From Apostichopus japonicus (lineage: Eukaryota > Echinodermata > Holothuroidea > Aspidochirotida > Stichopodidae), in contig NC_092561.1 of NCBI RefSeq assembly GCF_037975245.1, positions 13,265,001 through 13,329,000 on the forward strand: a stretch of 64,000 nucleotides of DNA. The letters are read 5' to 3'. Positions 1-13,300 of this stretch are shown here, piece after piece. The notes below the pieces were generated by a model that saw only the letters and a program-made list of their open reading frames with translations, did no database searches and was not told where the DNA came from. Both the position numbers and the translations under genes were made by a program. Positions within the stretch are counted from its first letter, which is position 1; every line of letters begins with the position of its first letter.

Positions 1-846
1 TGTTTAGTCAACGCTTGTTGCAAACAGCTTCACGTAAATCGTTCATTTCCATATTCCAATACTAATAAGTAATAGCTTAGCCTGATACTTGCTAGTCCTA
101 CGTTAGGCTGTATTCTATAGGGCCCTAGGCCAAGGCCTAACACTATTTTATTTCAGCATTTGGTCCATGGTAAACTGGTTAGAACTACAAATTAATACCA
201 ACTGACCAAGAAATTATATTTCACAAGTAGGTCAGCTTAACTTCTTAACCTACTGTACATGTATCATATATGGCCTTTGAAGTTTGATTTTCCTGGACAA
301 TAATATTACATCTGCCCTAGGCCTATATTCAGACCACATACTGTACTGTAGCTATGCCTAGAATTAGAAACTGTGCAGTCAACATGTAATTTAACTTTTA
401 TTTAACTAGGATTCCTTTAATCTAAGTCTCTCAAATGATGCATTGTGTTTCTTTTAGGTCTTATTTATTACTTGAAAACAATTGTAAAATATAACAATGC
501 CCTGTGTCCAAAAGAGTTATTGAGTCAATACAGTTCCATAATGTAACTGTTACAAAAGCAGAGTGCACATACTTAAATGTATACGTCCCCAAAAATATAC
601 ATAACACAGACATTTGATAAGCCTTCCATCCCTCCCCTGCATATAAGCCATTGTGTTGAGTCTATTCAGATCCATAAGTAATACCAAGTTGACTTATGTT
701 GCAATTCAGTGTTACAGATCTGAGCTCTGTATTGGCTCCAAATATATTTGAGAAGAGTGTACATATCAAATACAAATTGAAATAATACACATCTACGCTC
801 TGACCATTTTGCATTTATTTGATTGGTACTGTTAATGTTTCCTCAG
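1..846. other. non-coding stretch
   Basis: No convincing exon, RNA gene or repeat is visible on either strand. The right edge ends in a pyrimidine-rich tract and CAG that acts as the acceptor of the decayed cadherin exon, so this is probably old intron of that gene. Palindromic AGGCCT-type motifs (GGCCCTAGGCC, CCTAGGCCTA) recur near 120-330. Confidence 0.5.
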
Positions 847-1060
847 ACAAATTTGACCATCAACGTTCTCAACATGAATGACAACAGCCCACTATTCAAG
901 GGAAAACACCGTATGATGTAGATGCTATGCAGTGAAAAGTCAATATTGGAACGGTAGCAATTATAGCTAGAATCACAGATGCCGCCTGGGACAGACCGAT
1001 GTGGTGACCTACTGCATCGTCGACGGCAAAATGGAAGATATTTTCTGAATTAACCTAAAA
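847..1060 (+). pseudogene. decayed cadherin EC-repeat exon
   Basis: An acceptor-like TTTCCTCAG is followed by codons for TNLTINVLNMNDNSPLFKG, which carries the cadherin calcium-binding signature (V/N)xxNDNxPxF that closes an EC repeat. The next repeat begins with PYDVDAMQ, then a TGA stop, then KVNIGTVAIIARITDA. After a frame change near position 1000 comes DVVTYCIVDGKMEDIF, another TGA, and INLK followed by a donor GTAAGT. The order matches the N-terminal half of a cadherin repeat (start, GTxV strand, TDAD-like motif, ITYSI-like strand). Two in-frame stops and one frameshift show that it no longer codes. No companion cadherin exons were found nearby, so this is either a lone relic or the edge of a dead gene extending left. 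Being a cadherin relic is well supported; whether an exon of a living gene lies outside the window is not known. Confidence 0.72.
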
Positions 1061-2741
1061 GTAAGTTTAATATTCTGTAGGTTTTACATTGCATAAAGTT
1101 GATACCATTGGACTCTATTATCCCAAATACAAGTAACATCCGTAGTCATGTATTCCAAAGTAATGGAATGTTGAAGAAAAAAAAACAGAAGGGGTGGAAA
1201 CTTTTTGTATGATCTGGTTAATGGGGTGGTATCTTTACCTTTATCTCCAAAGTATTTAACTACACTAGAGCTATATTTACTCACTGGTTTTTAATCTTAA
1301 AGGTTTGCTTGATCAATGCAGGACAACAGCAAATTGTTAAAGTCTGAAGAGAATTTTTGAGTCCCACCAGGTTAGGTCCACTTATAAATTTACATATTTA
1401 AATTTCGAAATCTTCACAATTGGTAAAGTTTAACGAGTTAGGAAGTTGCTGAGAATGTTGTTGGATTGGTACAGTGTTACAGTATTTCCTTCACATAAAT
1501 TCAGAGCTGTAACAGAAAGCTAACTAGTTCTAGGATATGTTACACGGTTACACCATAGAGAAGAAAAAGGAAATTACTATAAGCTTCAAGCAGACAGAAC
1601 CAAGAGAATGCAGTCAAGTCTTCATGGGAAGTCTTCTACATATATAACTGTATAAATGGACTCGTACTTTTTACAATTGTTTTAGTTCGGTCACATTGTG
1701 GCACCCTATATTTTTGTAAGTATTAGGAAAAATTTGCAGCTATTTGTCAAGAACATGGAACTCGTTATACAAATGAAGTGGTCCTGATGCTTAAGTGGCC
1801 AAAGTTTTGAGGTTACTGGATATCTTGCTGCCTTACCTTTAACTGCTCTTAAATGCATTTCTCATGTTTTAAGATGTTTTCATTTTGTATTCCAAGCAAG
1901 ATCAGCAAGCCATAGTACAGTAATTTTCAACAACCCCCACAAAGATACTTGTGCAGGACCAGGGCATTTGTTAAGCAGATAACTATTATAACAATCTTTC
2001 AAACGTTTATCCCTAGTAATCTCCAGGGGTATGCTGCATTGTTTCTGAACCGCAGTTTCACAAGTCTACAAGTGTGGTTCAGGGGCTATGCTATTGGAAA
2101 AGTTTACGATATTAGGCCTGAATTAATAACTGTAAGCTTGTGGTCTTTTATTACACCAAGAACCAGTTTACTCTTTAAACAAAATTAAATTATTTGCCCT
2201 CAAAATTGAGGAGGTTGAATACAGCAAACGCACATGCAACTAGCACCAATGTCATGAAAACCTTCTAGTGCAGCCCAATGAAACATACAGTAAAACCACA
2301 CAATTTGCAATTATAGGTCTGAAATTGTGCAATCCAGTGGTATTGTGTATAATTTTGTCCCTCCAAGCATGAAAACTGTAAACTCCATGATATTGTGGTA
2401 ATATGCATTGGTTACGGTATTAGATACAGCATATACTGGTAAGATAAATACTTGAGGTATAAGTTACTTCCCAGAATGTTTCTTATGTATGAATGAGGTC
2501 AGTAAATTGAGGTCATGAAATAGTGCAAGCATCCGGTTTATGTGAAATAAATCTTGTGGGAAATATAAACTGGGATTGAAAATGCAATGAACTGCTTGAA
2601 TATGATTGTACAATTTTTATTGTGTCTCGTCTTTTAATATCATGCTAAGCTCCACTACTGTATGTGTTTGGTAATAAGCTTAAGTAATAAGTTTAAAAAA
2701 CAATTCATGAACAATTTTTGATGAATTTTAAGCAATCACAT
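1061..2741. other. non-coding stretch
   Basis: AT-rich sequence with only short chance ORFs. I see no domain, no paired splice sites around a recognisable exon, and no repeat. Confidence 0.5.
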
Positions 2742-3707
2742 TGTTACGTTGGAATGCGGGAGGTCTCGATAATTAAGTTTTAACGAGACACAAGCCTGGG
2801 TTCGTTTCTGGGAGGAACACAGACAAATTGACGAGTCTAGAGAATTTGAATGAGAACGTAAACTATATTGAACAATGGAGTTTGAACCAACAACAACAAG
2901 TGGTAATTACAAATATATAGAAAATTACTCACAAACTTAACAAGATAGGATACACTTTAAAACACGCTGGTCTCTTCCAACGGCGATATCCCTCAGCGAC
3001 CTTGATGACGACGATTCTCGGTCCGTTGTACCGCGAAATTCACTGGTCCTCGACGAAGTTTCTCGCGATCCCAGAAACAGCAGTCACCTTCTTTCCGGCG
3101 ATGCTCCAAAATAGAAGACGGACTTCCAGCCACAATCGAGTGAAGCACAAGTCGAATAAATATTACCAGAGTCAGTCCAAAATCAGCTTTATAGCCACCA
3201 ATTCCTTGCGTAACAAACTTCCTCAACGGAGACAGAAATTCTTCACCCTCTCCGAAATAAAGACTGAAAACTGTAGTTTCACAGCAAAGTCCTCTTCAAA
3301 CTTCTGAATGGAAATGTAGAATCAATCTTGGTATCGATATCTCAATCCCTCAGAAACTACTGGCAGTTGAGCACTGACGATATATAGTAGAATGGTATAA
3401 TATGTGTCGTCGCTTGTATTCGTTCAGAAACAGAGACTTTCCGATCTGGGGCGGGTTTTTATACGATTCGCCATGTCCAGAATCATCTAGATCTTTCTCG
3501 ATACACCTGAGTAACAATTCGACCCAGTTTCTCCGTTCCCGGAAGTCCTTTGCATATCTCGCGAACATTCCAGAGAATCCACGAAGATGCGTGCATAGCG
3601 TACAACGGGATTTTACGTAAACCGACGGGAACCGAGACCAGCGTGCCATCATAAGGAATATACCAGAACAATTGTGTATTGCTCATTACATAAATAACAT
3701 TCTGACA
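2742..3707 (-). mobile_element. probable solo LTR, minus orientation
   Basis: Read on the minus strand this 966 bp block starts TGTCAGAATG and ends AACGTAACA, giving the TG...CA ends of retroviral-type LTRs. It has a strong TATA box (CGTATAAAAACCCGCCCC, near 3445-3462) where a U3/R boundary would be. It is GC-richer than its surroundings and contains no ORF of note. No gag/pol ORF and no second copy lie in the window, hence solo LTR. I could not find a matching target-site duplication (left CACAT, right CGGTA), so the exact end may be wrong or the site decayed. A Gypsy/Ty3-type origin is likely but unproven. Confidence 0.5.
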
Positions 3708-5377
3708 CGGTAACCCGACCTAATTTCTCAAATATTGATTTGTCACGTAGGCCATTTCAAATACTTTCTATATTATAACATTAGGTTCCTCACTAGCAGT
3801 GACTAGCGTTAGGCTACAATGGGCACTCGTAACAACATTCACTGCCTATATCTCTGTTTATGTTTTGGGTCAGCGATACAGTATACTGTACAGTAGGGTT
3901 CAGAAAGGGACACTTTCTGTTGTATTCCTGATCATCTCCAAATTTCACCTTTAAAAAAAAAAAACAATTGTTGTTGATTGCAGCAGTATAACATACTGTG
4001 AACAGTTGCATGCTCCTGCACATGCTTTCATACATTACTAAAATTATGTTCTGGTGCAATTCATGTAATATTCACTGTCAATTTTAGTTTAAAATTGCCA
4101 GTATACCATAAGTTCCTGAGCCATATTATTTTTGCTTTAACAGTCTGGCTTTGAGTGTACAGCATTTTGTCAAAAACATAAAAGAGGAGGGGGCTGCTTA
4201 TCATCATTTCCTGAACAGGCTATACTCAATACGTTAACTGTCATAGTTACATATCAAAGCGTCTGGCGGACTTGCCGCAGTGCTGACAATGTTCAGATAT
4301 TTCCATGGTTCCACCAGGGATGTTAGCGATGGACAAACAACATGTGAGCTTTCTTTAAATTTTGGTTCGTGCCGACATTAATACCGTTTTTGTTCCAATA
4401 CTAGTACCTAAACAGCACTCAAAACGGATTATGGTACCAGACGGTACCTGTAAGTTGTCTGCTCGATTTATAAGATGTCAAAACGCTAGAAGATGCTATG
4501 TAATATTGTTATCAGTCGTCAATAGGTATATGCCACACTAATCTCATATCAGTCTTTGTTTCTAATGTCATAACAGGAGTGACTTTCTATATGTTATTGA
4601 TAGGAAATTGCAAGAATTATTGGAATCTTCAATGAAAACTATGCGTAGGTAGCCTTGTTTGCGTAGAAATTGAGTTGTGTAAGTGTTACAGAAAAATGAA
4701 TATAAGCTTTATTCTTGCGGAAAGCCTCTTTCACTTTGATATCAGATAAACCTGTGGTACATGGCGCCGAAGCATATATCTTCAAAGTACTCTCTCCAAC
4801 TTTCAAATGTTTCAAGCTACTATGTGACCAAAAAGAAGTACTCAAGATGAAGCTGCAAATCTGAAAGGACCAGTAATTTAACTAGGAAACCTGTCAATCA
4901 CACCTTAGAAGTAGGATAGGATAACAAAGTATTTGAATTCTTCATCGATTGGCTTAAAGTCTTAGCGTTTTTCGTTGTGTATCCATCTCTAGATAACACA
5001 TCCCTGGTTATACAAGGCTTTGTATTAAATTAGCTGAAACTCTATAGACCAGCCTTGCAATATTAAAAGAAATAGCTCCTTACATAGTTGGCATGATGCA
5101 AATTCATCCAGTGCCAATAATGGTCGAGAACTTGCTAGAACATGCAGTAGGTATATTCAAATTTTACACTTTTGGCAATAAGGTGCCACATTAATCTCAT
5201 ATCAGACAACATTCAGATGGATTAAACAACTCTCCAAAACCTGTTTATCTATTTTGCCAACTATTATTTAGGGGATACCTAGAAAATTTGATGTAAGCGC
5301 AGGTCAAAGTTTGCAACCCTTATGAAGAATAAAAAAAAGTATAGCATTGTTTAAAGGCATTCTCTCAGCTTTTTTAG
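3708..5377. other. non-coding stretch
   Basis: No exon or RNA gene recognised on either strand; short ORFs here have no family resemblance and no consistent splice context. Confidence 0.45.
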
Positions 5378-5378
5378 A

Positions 5379-5426
5379 GGGCGGGCCAATTTCTTTGGTT
5401 TCGCTGGGACACCGTTACTCACGTGA
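5379..5426. promoter_or_regulatory. promoter-like cluster: GC box, CCAAT, E-box
   Basis: GGGCGGG is directly followed by CCAAT (5379-5390), and a palindromic TCACGTGA E-box lies 29 bp downstream (5419-5426). The next few hundred bases (5540-5760) are unusually CpG-rich for this AT-rich window. This is what a TATA-less promoter looks like, and it sits about 1 kb upstream of the candidate first exon at 6421. Orientation cannot be decided from sequence alone. Confidence 0.35.
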
Positions 5427-6420
5427 CACGGTATTTGTAATATACTGTCAGTGTACAGTGAAAATTCTCTATGTAAATATACGTAATGTATAGCACAGTT
5501 TCATGCATTGGTAGCATAACACACGTAACGTGTATATTACGGTCGCGTCGCCGCGCTGTTTAGGTGGAAGGCACAGGTTGCTTTATTGTGAGTCCCGAAG
5601 CCAGAAGCAGTGAGCGAAAAAGGGACAGAGAATTGCATGCATGAAAAGTGTACTTGAGCTGGTGCTACGTACGTGGACTGGGTCTCCAACAACGATCTAC
5701 TGGAACAGAGATCGGGGATCGACAAAATGACCAATGCTACCTTCGCGGAGCATTTACTGGCATGACAGATCATACGAGTAGGTAGGCAGCAAATTATGAT
5801 AACGACCAACGTTATATATTCACTATTTATGCTACAGTATACTGTTTTCCGGCCGAAGTGTTTGGTCTACTATAGACTTCCTTGTTATATTGTTCAATAG
5901 ATCATGCTAGCTAGGCCTACTTAGGAGTAGCTAGGCCGACAAACTAAGGCAACTAATACACCGAGAGGCATAGGCTAGTACATTAGTAGTATAGTCAGTA
6001 TTGAGAAGTTTCGAACACTGCGAAGTTCGGACACCCCTAAGAAATACACGATTTCACCAAGACAACCTACAGCAAGAGCCAATTGCACGAAAAACTATGA
6101 AGCTAAATTTATTTTCTCTCCAAAATGACCCAACCATATCAAGTATAGTTCTAGGTGATTTTTACCATGAGATATAGTTTTGGGGTGTTTTAAGGCTAAG
6201 GTGACCGAAGTTCGCAGTGTCCATGCTACTGCAGTGCAGGCTGCTGTACTAAATGTAGCCTAGCCTAGGCCGAACATTTCTTGAAGTGTTATTTATGCTT
6301 TTCTACTTATATTCGCCTAGTAAACATTATCAGTATGGAAGTCTGCGGTATCATATGTGTTTGGTTTATGATTCGGTAGCTTTGCAAATATGAATAGGCC
6401 TTAGCCTACATCAGTGTAAT

Positions 6421-6508
6421 ATGGACATGGATTTGGTAAGGAGATCTCCGCACAAGAAAATAAAACTCGAAAGAAATGCAACTTCTCATGAGCGGAGCAA
6501 TAGCAAAA
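6421..6508 (+). CDS. candidate first coding exon, unknown protein
   Basis: Opens with ATGGACATGGATTTGG and reads MDMDLVRRSPHKKIKLERN then ATSHERSNSK, ending at a donor GTAGGA in phase 1. The KKIKLER stretch resembles a basic nuclear-localisation signal. A second possible exon at 6934-7013 (acceptor CCGTATAG, donor GTATGC) continues the same frame with TLAVDDSPLAKKKCTHKFKL. I do not recognise the family and found no later exons before the next gene, so this is speculative. The promoter-like cluster at 5379-5426 is the main supporting context. Confidence 0.25.
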
Positions 6509-7013
6509 GTAGGACTACTGTAGCCTAGCTCCAGGCCCAGATTTATAAAATTATGCACCATGCAGGATTGCAGGGCCTACCTCATTTTGGTGATAATTCC
6601 TGTCAAGAGCATTTTTTGATATGGGCATATTTATTTTGTAACTGTAAGTCTAGTATGCAGTGAGGTACGTGAGGGACAGGGGCCTATACTCAATAAAGTA
6701 ACTGTTTTCATTTCCTACTCTAGTTTACCAGCACAATTATAGAGTTCCTTGCAACAAATACATTAGTCTGACAACTTGAATTGGGTTCTTAAATGGTGAA
6801 ATACTCTCGAATCTGCTGAGCAACTCCAAGATGAATTAAGTTACTAAGGCATTGGGTTCTTTTTACATGTTTAAGTCTAATATGCAAAGGCTAGGGTATT
6901 TACTTTGCTTCACTTGCTTGTCAATCCGTATAGCCACTTTAGCTGTGGATGATTCTCCACTTGCAAAGAAAAAATGTACGCATAAATTTAAACTCTTTCT
7001 ATCCCAAATTAGA

Positions 7014-8066
7014 GTATGCCTAATACTCCCAACTTGGTAGTAACTTAAAAAAACGCTAGCGGCTACCTCTTTTCCTGGTAACTGTAGTGTAAAGTGATAC
7101 AAGTAAGTTTTCCAAATTAATTCAAAACTCAAAAGTCTTCTCAGAAAGACGCTACACTAGCTCTACAGGCTCCTTTGTTGAATTAGTGAAGGATACTGTT
7201 CACATATGTATGCATTCATAACATGATAGTTTGCTATCATCGTTGTTTAATCAGAAAGTCGAGGACAAAATAAACAAATGCCACCATTTTATGTTCGACA
7301 AAATTTATCACATTTAATTTAAAGGATGCACCATGATATTTAGTTACACTGACACATATATTGTAGTTGTAATGATGCACCAAATGTGCGCTTTGACGGA
7401 CCCCTTAGTCACACAATTCATCGGACATGACGCACCATTCCGGGGTCCGTTGAGTCCGTCTTACAATAATTGATAATTTCATCATGATATAGAAATTAAA
7501 GACATTTGCCAAAATATAACAACATCATAGGCTTCATAGCTCTACACATAATCTGATCATGCAGTTCTAAAAATTATACAAAATGGAAGTGATACTACTG
7601 ATTTGTGAGAGAACTAGAATGGTCGCCCATAATATACCATATCATGTTTCTATGTTATCTTTTAAACACTTCATTGTTCAGGGCACACCTGTAGAATATT
7701 CCGTAATTTTTAGTCTTGGAAATAAGCAAAGCCTAGCTATATTTTTGAAAGCAATTATGCATCCCTGAACATGATGAAATTTGGTGACATATTAGTGTAT
7801 GAACAAGCCTACTGGGACATTGCCATTGTAACATCAAACGTTATGACATTTAGTGTATGTAAGGTATTTTAATATAAGTTATAATACTGCAGGTGTATAA
7901 TATTAACATAGAAAAAAAATATAATAGAAATTGTTGCACATCACTAGTTTAGGTTTGCACTAGATTAGTAATGAACCATTCTTGAATACTTGCAGAGTTG
8001 ACACTATACATACTGTAAATCATAAAGCAGATGTGATGAATTTGTGCCGCCAATAGCAAAGTTCTG

Positions 8067-8067
<1 letters not shown>
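7014..8067. other. non-coding stretch
   Basis: No gene seen. One short inverted repeat (arms CGGACCCC at 7398 and GGGGTCCG at 7440) is the only structure noticed. Confidence 0.4.

Positions 8068-8136
<69 letters not shown>
8068..8136. repeat. (TA)n microsatellite
   Basis: About 33 uninterrupted TA units. It produces spurious poly-IY reading frames on both strands. Confidence 0.97.
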
Positions 8137-8142
<6 letters not shown>

Positions 8143-10255
8143 CGGTACACTGACCACTAACAGACCACCATCCACTTTCCACCAATCATCATTAAATAAT
8201 ACTTTTAGTATATTTTATTCGTATTTCTCCATTGCTCTATCCTTGAAGTACATTTACAGCGTTTATTTGAACTTTTAGTTGCCACGGATAGAATAAACCA
8301 TCTTGAAATTAGTAGAAGCTAGGCTACCGAAATAGCCTACCAAATAATTTTTATCAGGGGCAACGATAGTACCATCTCTATCGAGCTACAGGCGTTATTC
8401 ACCTCATTACATTAGGTGGGCTATTGATGTGCCATCCTAATTTACATATATTTAATAGTCATTATAAAATGGCGGCATTTTGCCTCTTTGTATTTCATTA
8501 ATTCATTAGTTAACTTGAAGGTCTAAATAAAAAATAAAAAAATGGTACACTCTCGTTGATTTATTTAATAATTCGTAAAGTAACGTGATTTATTTAACGG
8601 AAATATTGTTTTGATTTTTTTCCACTCTAAAATTGCAATCCACGAATACTCCACAAAACACGCCAACACAAACATGTGAGCAATTTAACTGCACATGTCG
8701 GTATCGTTAAGATTACAAATTAACTTTTGTAATAGTCGTTAATCTCTTTACGGACAGGTATTCCTTAATAATAACTTAGACAAATAATAACACCTGCCAG
8801 TATATGTAGCAAATATCTAGATAATACTTTATTTTATGAAGTATTGCGCTGTATTTCACAATCAACATGTTTTTCTACGGATAAATGTTTCATTGACCTA
8901 TCAACTCTTTGCTAAGAGGTGACAAAGTATCTCATAGATACATACAACAACTTTACTAACTGCTGCTCGTGCTATAACTTACTAATTTTGTCACAGACTT
9001 CGAGTTAGTATCAACCCGTTTATTGATATTAATATTAAATAAGATTTTCTTTTAGTATCAAAGAGTCAAAATGGCATATATGTTTTATGTTATAGGCATG
9101 ACAGACATAACATTTATCTGACAATTTGGTGATAAAATGTCTAAAAAGATCGTGTTGTTCTAATGTATCCATGCAAGGTACAGAGTGTCTAATACCTTGA
9201 CTAAATCATCAAAGCTCTTTGCAACATAGATTCACGAAAGTCTTCACTCTACGTAATGGGTACAAGCTCCTTTTTTCGATAGCTGGCATATTGGTCATTC
9301 ATTGCGTCTTAACTACAATACGTATCATAATCACGTATATACTTAGCTAGGAGAGATCTGTTTTGATCAGTGAACTAGAACCACTCACTCTTATTACCAG
9401 TAAACTGCTTAATCTGTTCCCGAGATACAATTACGTAATCTTTAACTTACTCGGTTTTTACACCACCTATATTATTTTTTGAAAAGTTACAAATCAAATT
9501 CAAAATACTTTAATATCCAGTTTGGTAACATTTACGGAGGATATTCAGCTCTTATTTCTATTTACGACAGGCTTTCTGTGATGGAGAAGTGTTGGAATAC
9601 TGACGTATTGGCATTGTGGAGTATATTATATCAAGAGGTAGAAAGGAATCACAGAAAACCTCAGAATATTTATATTTTTCCTCCCACGTTCAGTTTCTTT
9701 CAAGTAATTTATCAAAGACAGTGAAAACCTTTGAAAAAAAAAACAACTGCTCATGTCGGCTACTGCAGAAAGAATCCTATTTGTCATTGTCAATTGCAGC
9801 AGAAGGACAAAAACTTAAAATGTTAATTTACATACTGCGTACGAGTGTTGACATTGCCTTCAAGGCAAGAAATCAACTTTGTAGGTTGGATTTTAATTAA
9901 TTACTTTATTTTATTTTTTATATCAACCGCAAAGTAAACACATTTGATAATTTTTTGTAACAAAGGTAATGTGTGTACCTTAATACCATTTAAAGCTTGG
10001 TTTATATATTTCATTTTGGTAAAGTAGGTTCTGTGTAGGCGTTGACTAACAAATTATAATTAGAAACAGGTGAGGAATGTTTGTCATTGTATTACTAATC
10101 AAACAACTCCCGATGAACACACGAAATAAAGATGTAATTAATCAAGTAATATATCTAAGTAACAAATATTACGAATATAAGAATGTGATAAAAAAGATTT
10201 GAGACATTATTCAACGAGACGTTTACAGACAAGAATTACAAGTTTACTCGAAGAA
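8137..10255. other. upstream region of the fibrinogen-related gene
   Basis: AT-rich, no coding exon recognised. Presumably contains the promoter of the gene starting at 10256, but I could not identify a convincing TATA box or initiator. Confidence 0.4.
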
Positions 10256-10333
10256 ATGATGACTTTCACAATCCTCATGGTGGTTGTGGCTACAGGGATC
10301 TTTGGGAACATTGCTCTCGGGCTGGACGATAAG
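10256..10333 (+). CDS. FReD gene exon 1: signal peptide
   Basis: 26 codons, MMTFTILMVVVATGIFGNIA then LGLDDK, ending at donor GTAAAT in phase 0. A hydrophobic core without charge is typical of a secretory signal. Confidence 0.88.
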
Positions 10334-13300
10334 GTAAATCAAACGTTAAGAAGTTAAGAATGAAAGCTAAGGAAGTTGAATGGTTCATACAAATTGCTGA
10401 TCTACAATTTCAATCATGCAACTTGATTAATCGTGCAATATTTGGAGCGAATACCGATAAATATATAATATATAGTTTAACATATTTAAATTGATTAAAG
10501 TTTAGATTCATTGATATCGGTATATCTACTAGCTCTAAAATAACAATAATAAACCAATTTTAAAACAATATACAACATCTACTCCTCCCAAAAAAATAGA
10601 CTTGCTTATTACAGACACAGTAATGGTTAATGTATGACCGTACTTGTACATTTTATATTATATTTTATTGTCAGTAAAAATCAAAATTACTGTGTTGGCG
10701 GACAATATCATGTCTCTCGATGAATGTTGGAAAAAAAGAAGTGAAGAAAATATGTGGATCGTAATTTGTGGTGAAGTTGGTGACGGTGGCTAGAGCCCCC
10801 ATGGGTTGTGTTGGTGTTGTTGTTGTTGTTGTAACCGCTCATCTTATATTAAGGCTAAATATTGCTAAATAATATATGGAATAAGATAATATAGAAGGTT
10901 CGGTTTCAATTTAAGGAACCATCCGAAATTGTAAATACGTTTCTTCATAGATACCGTAAACTTACTCCGACTTGCATTATTATATAAGGTAGAAGAAAGA
11001 TCAATTATGTCTAAATCAGAATTTATTCTGAATAAATAATTAGATTAATGAATTAATTAGATTAATTCAGCAAGAGGGCACTTGATGTCTCCATGTAATC
11101 TCTGGGTACAGGGTTGTGGTCGAGCGGCACAAAGGGCGGTGGCATAGAAGGAATGTAGCCTACCATATGGGATGTCTTGGGTTCGCTCCTTGACCGGCCA
11201 AAGTAAATGGCGTTTACCTCCAGCAAACATCTACGGTTTTGCCATCTGCAATGGATTGTAAATATTCAAAATAATCTAAAACTGTAAATCGAAAAGCCAC
11301 CCGACGTCAGGTTACAAGCCATTGCGACAGAGTATCGTAAAATAACTGCCTTGAGACTAAAAGAGGACAAGATTTACAACCGGGATTGATGGGACTGGGG
11401 CTAAGGCCCTCAATATTAGGTTCAAATTTGGAAGGGAGATGGAAGAAAAGGGAAAGACGTGTAAAGTAACTGACCATTAGAAACCCCTAAGATTCTTCAT
11501 TTGACTTACATTGTTTTTGTCTAACATTAATCCTTTTCTTCTATGTGATAATATTGTGGTGTACAAGTAAGTTGGCCTGACGTTTCGATCCTAGAAGGAT
11601 CTTCTTCAGAGGCTAAATGACTCGTAACAGTAACTTAAGGGACAATAACACGCACAGATTACAGACAGGTTAATGAGCATTGTAAACACAAAGAGATAGA
11701 TGTAAGGGGATCAGTAGACAAGGGATGGAAAGAAGAAAGAATGAAACCAGCAGGGGAAGGGAGAAGTAGGAGATAAACAGTAGAAGGACAAAGAGAGGAT
11801 TACGAGAAGGGGGTAGGGAATAAACTAGAGAAGGACAAAGACAGAAAGGTGAGGAGAAAAAAAAGATGGAAGAGAGCTATGAGAAGAGGAGTGACAGGGG
11901 GGGGGGGTGAGAAGAAAATATATTATTGTTGTTATTATTGTTAGTGTCTTTACCTTTTTAGGAAATTATCACTCCAAATGCACCCTACCAATGCCCTCTC
12001 ACCTCTCAACCAGTGATGTATCGCGACTGTAGCGAAATGCAGGCTGAATGTCATTCACAAGCCAGTGGGGTATACCAAATTCAACCAGAGGGATATGGTG
12101 CATTTAAGGTGTATTGCGATTTCGACACTGACGAAGGAGGATGGACGGTAACAACGTTTTTGTTCATTAATTTATTTATTCTACTCGCTTGTTTGGAATG
12201 TGATACATGTTTATATATTCCGCCTAACACAGTAGAACGCATAGGGCACGGTTGTTGTCAGTCTACAGGGGTTTGCGCAAATATCAACCATGATGGATGT
12301 CTTATGTTCTACTAAGGTAGATGTCTAGAGAACCTTTGATGAAGCGCGCAAGTGTCATTTACTTCCTATTACCCTGCCTGACAGCTCTCATATATAGCCT
12401 TCGCATAAAAAGTTTCTATTAGGTCTTACAGCCTTGGAACGTTAATTCAAATTTCTGAACGTACCCATTTTACTTCACTCAGCTCTATATACAAGGAATG
12501 AAATGGTCCTGACACTTGACGCATACGTCTGGTCAACGAACCTCGTGATACATGAAATTGTATCATATATACGTATCTTTAGATTTGATGATCACGTCTT
12601 TTACATTCCTACCCTACAGGTGTTTCAACGACGCTTGGACGGATCAGTCAATTTTGATAAACTGTGGACTGATTACAAAAATGGCTTCGGCTTTCTAAAC
12701 ACAGAATTCTGGCTTGGTAATGAAAAACTTGCCTACCTCACCGCTCAGAAGAACTACGAGTTACGAATAGATTTCCGAAACAAACACGGAGACCCCTACT
12801 ACGCATCATATGATCACTTTCGTGTTGGTGACTCGGGCAATTACTATCATCTTTTGCTGGGGGTATACTCCGGAAATAGTGGTAGGTGTAATCTCAACCG
12901 ATAGTCTCGGAGAGTTATTAATCGGTTTAAATGATAACTAAAGCAAGATTTTAGACTTTTTATGTCAGAGCCCTAGAAAGAAAGAGAGGAATAAAGAGTG
13001 CTAGTAATGTTTCTATAACTACTCCGGTTTTCGAGATATTCAGATTTAAAATATATTTCTGGAAGGCTCCTTTCAGGCTAAACTGAAGGTGATTCAGGCA
13101 TCTCATCAGCAGGTGAAATTATGAATGTTAATTAATCTTTTATCAATTTTAATATTTGGACCAAAACTTGTTCTTTTAAATTCATATTAACAACAGAGTA
13201 TCATTGCAAGATGTCCAACCCCCCCTTTTCATTGTGAAGGTTGCAATGCACTGTAAGAATGTTATCTGGAGCCATGAAAGTCTCGTGTTTTTCTATTGAC

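Noticed and set aside
11105-11190. Functional tRNA gene (Ser/Leu type)
   Set aside because: A and B boxes are present but the acceptor stem and 3' half do not pair into a tRNA; it is better read as a SINE head.
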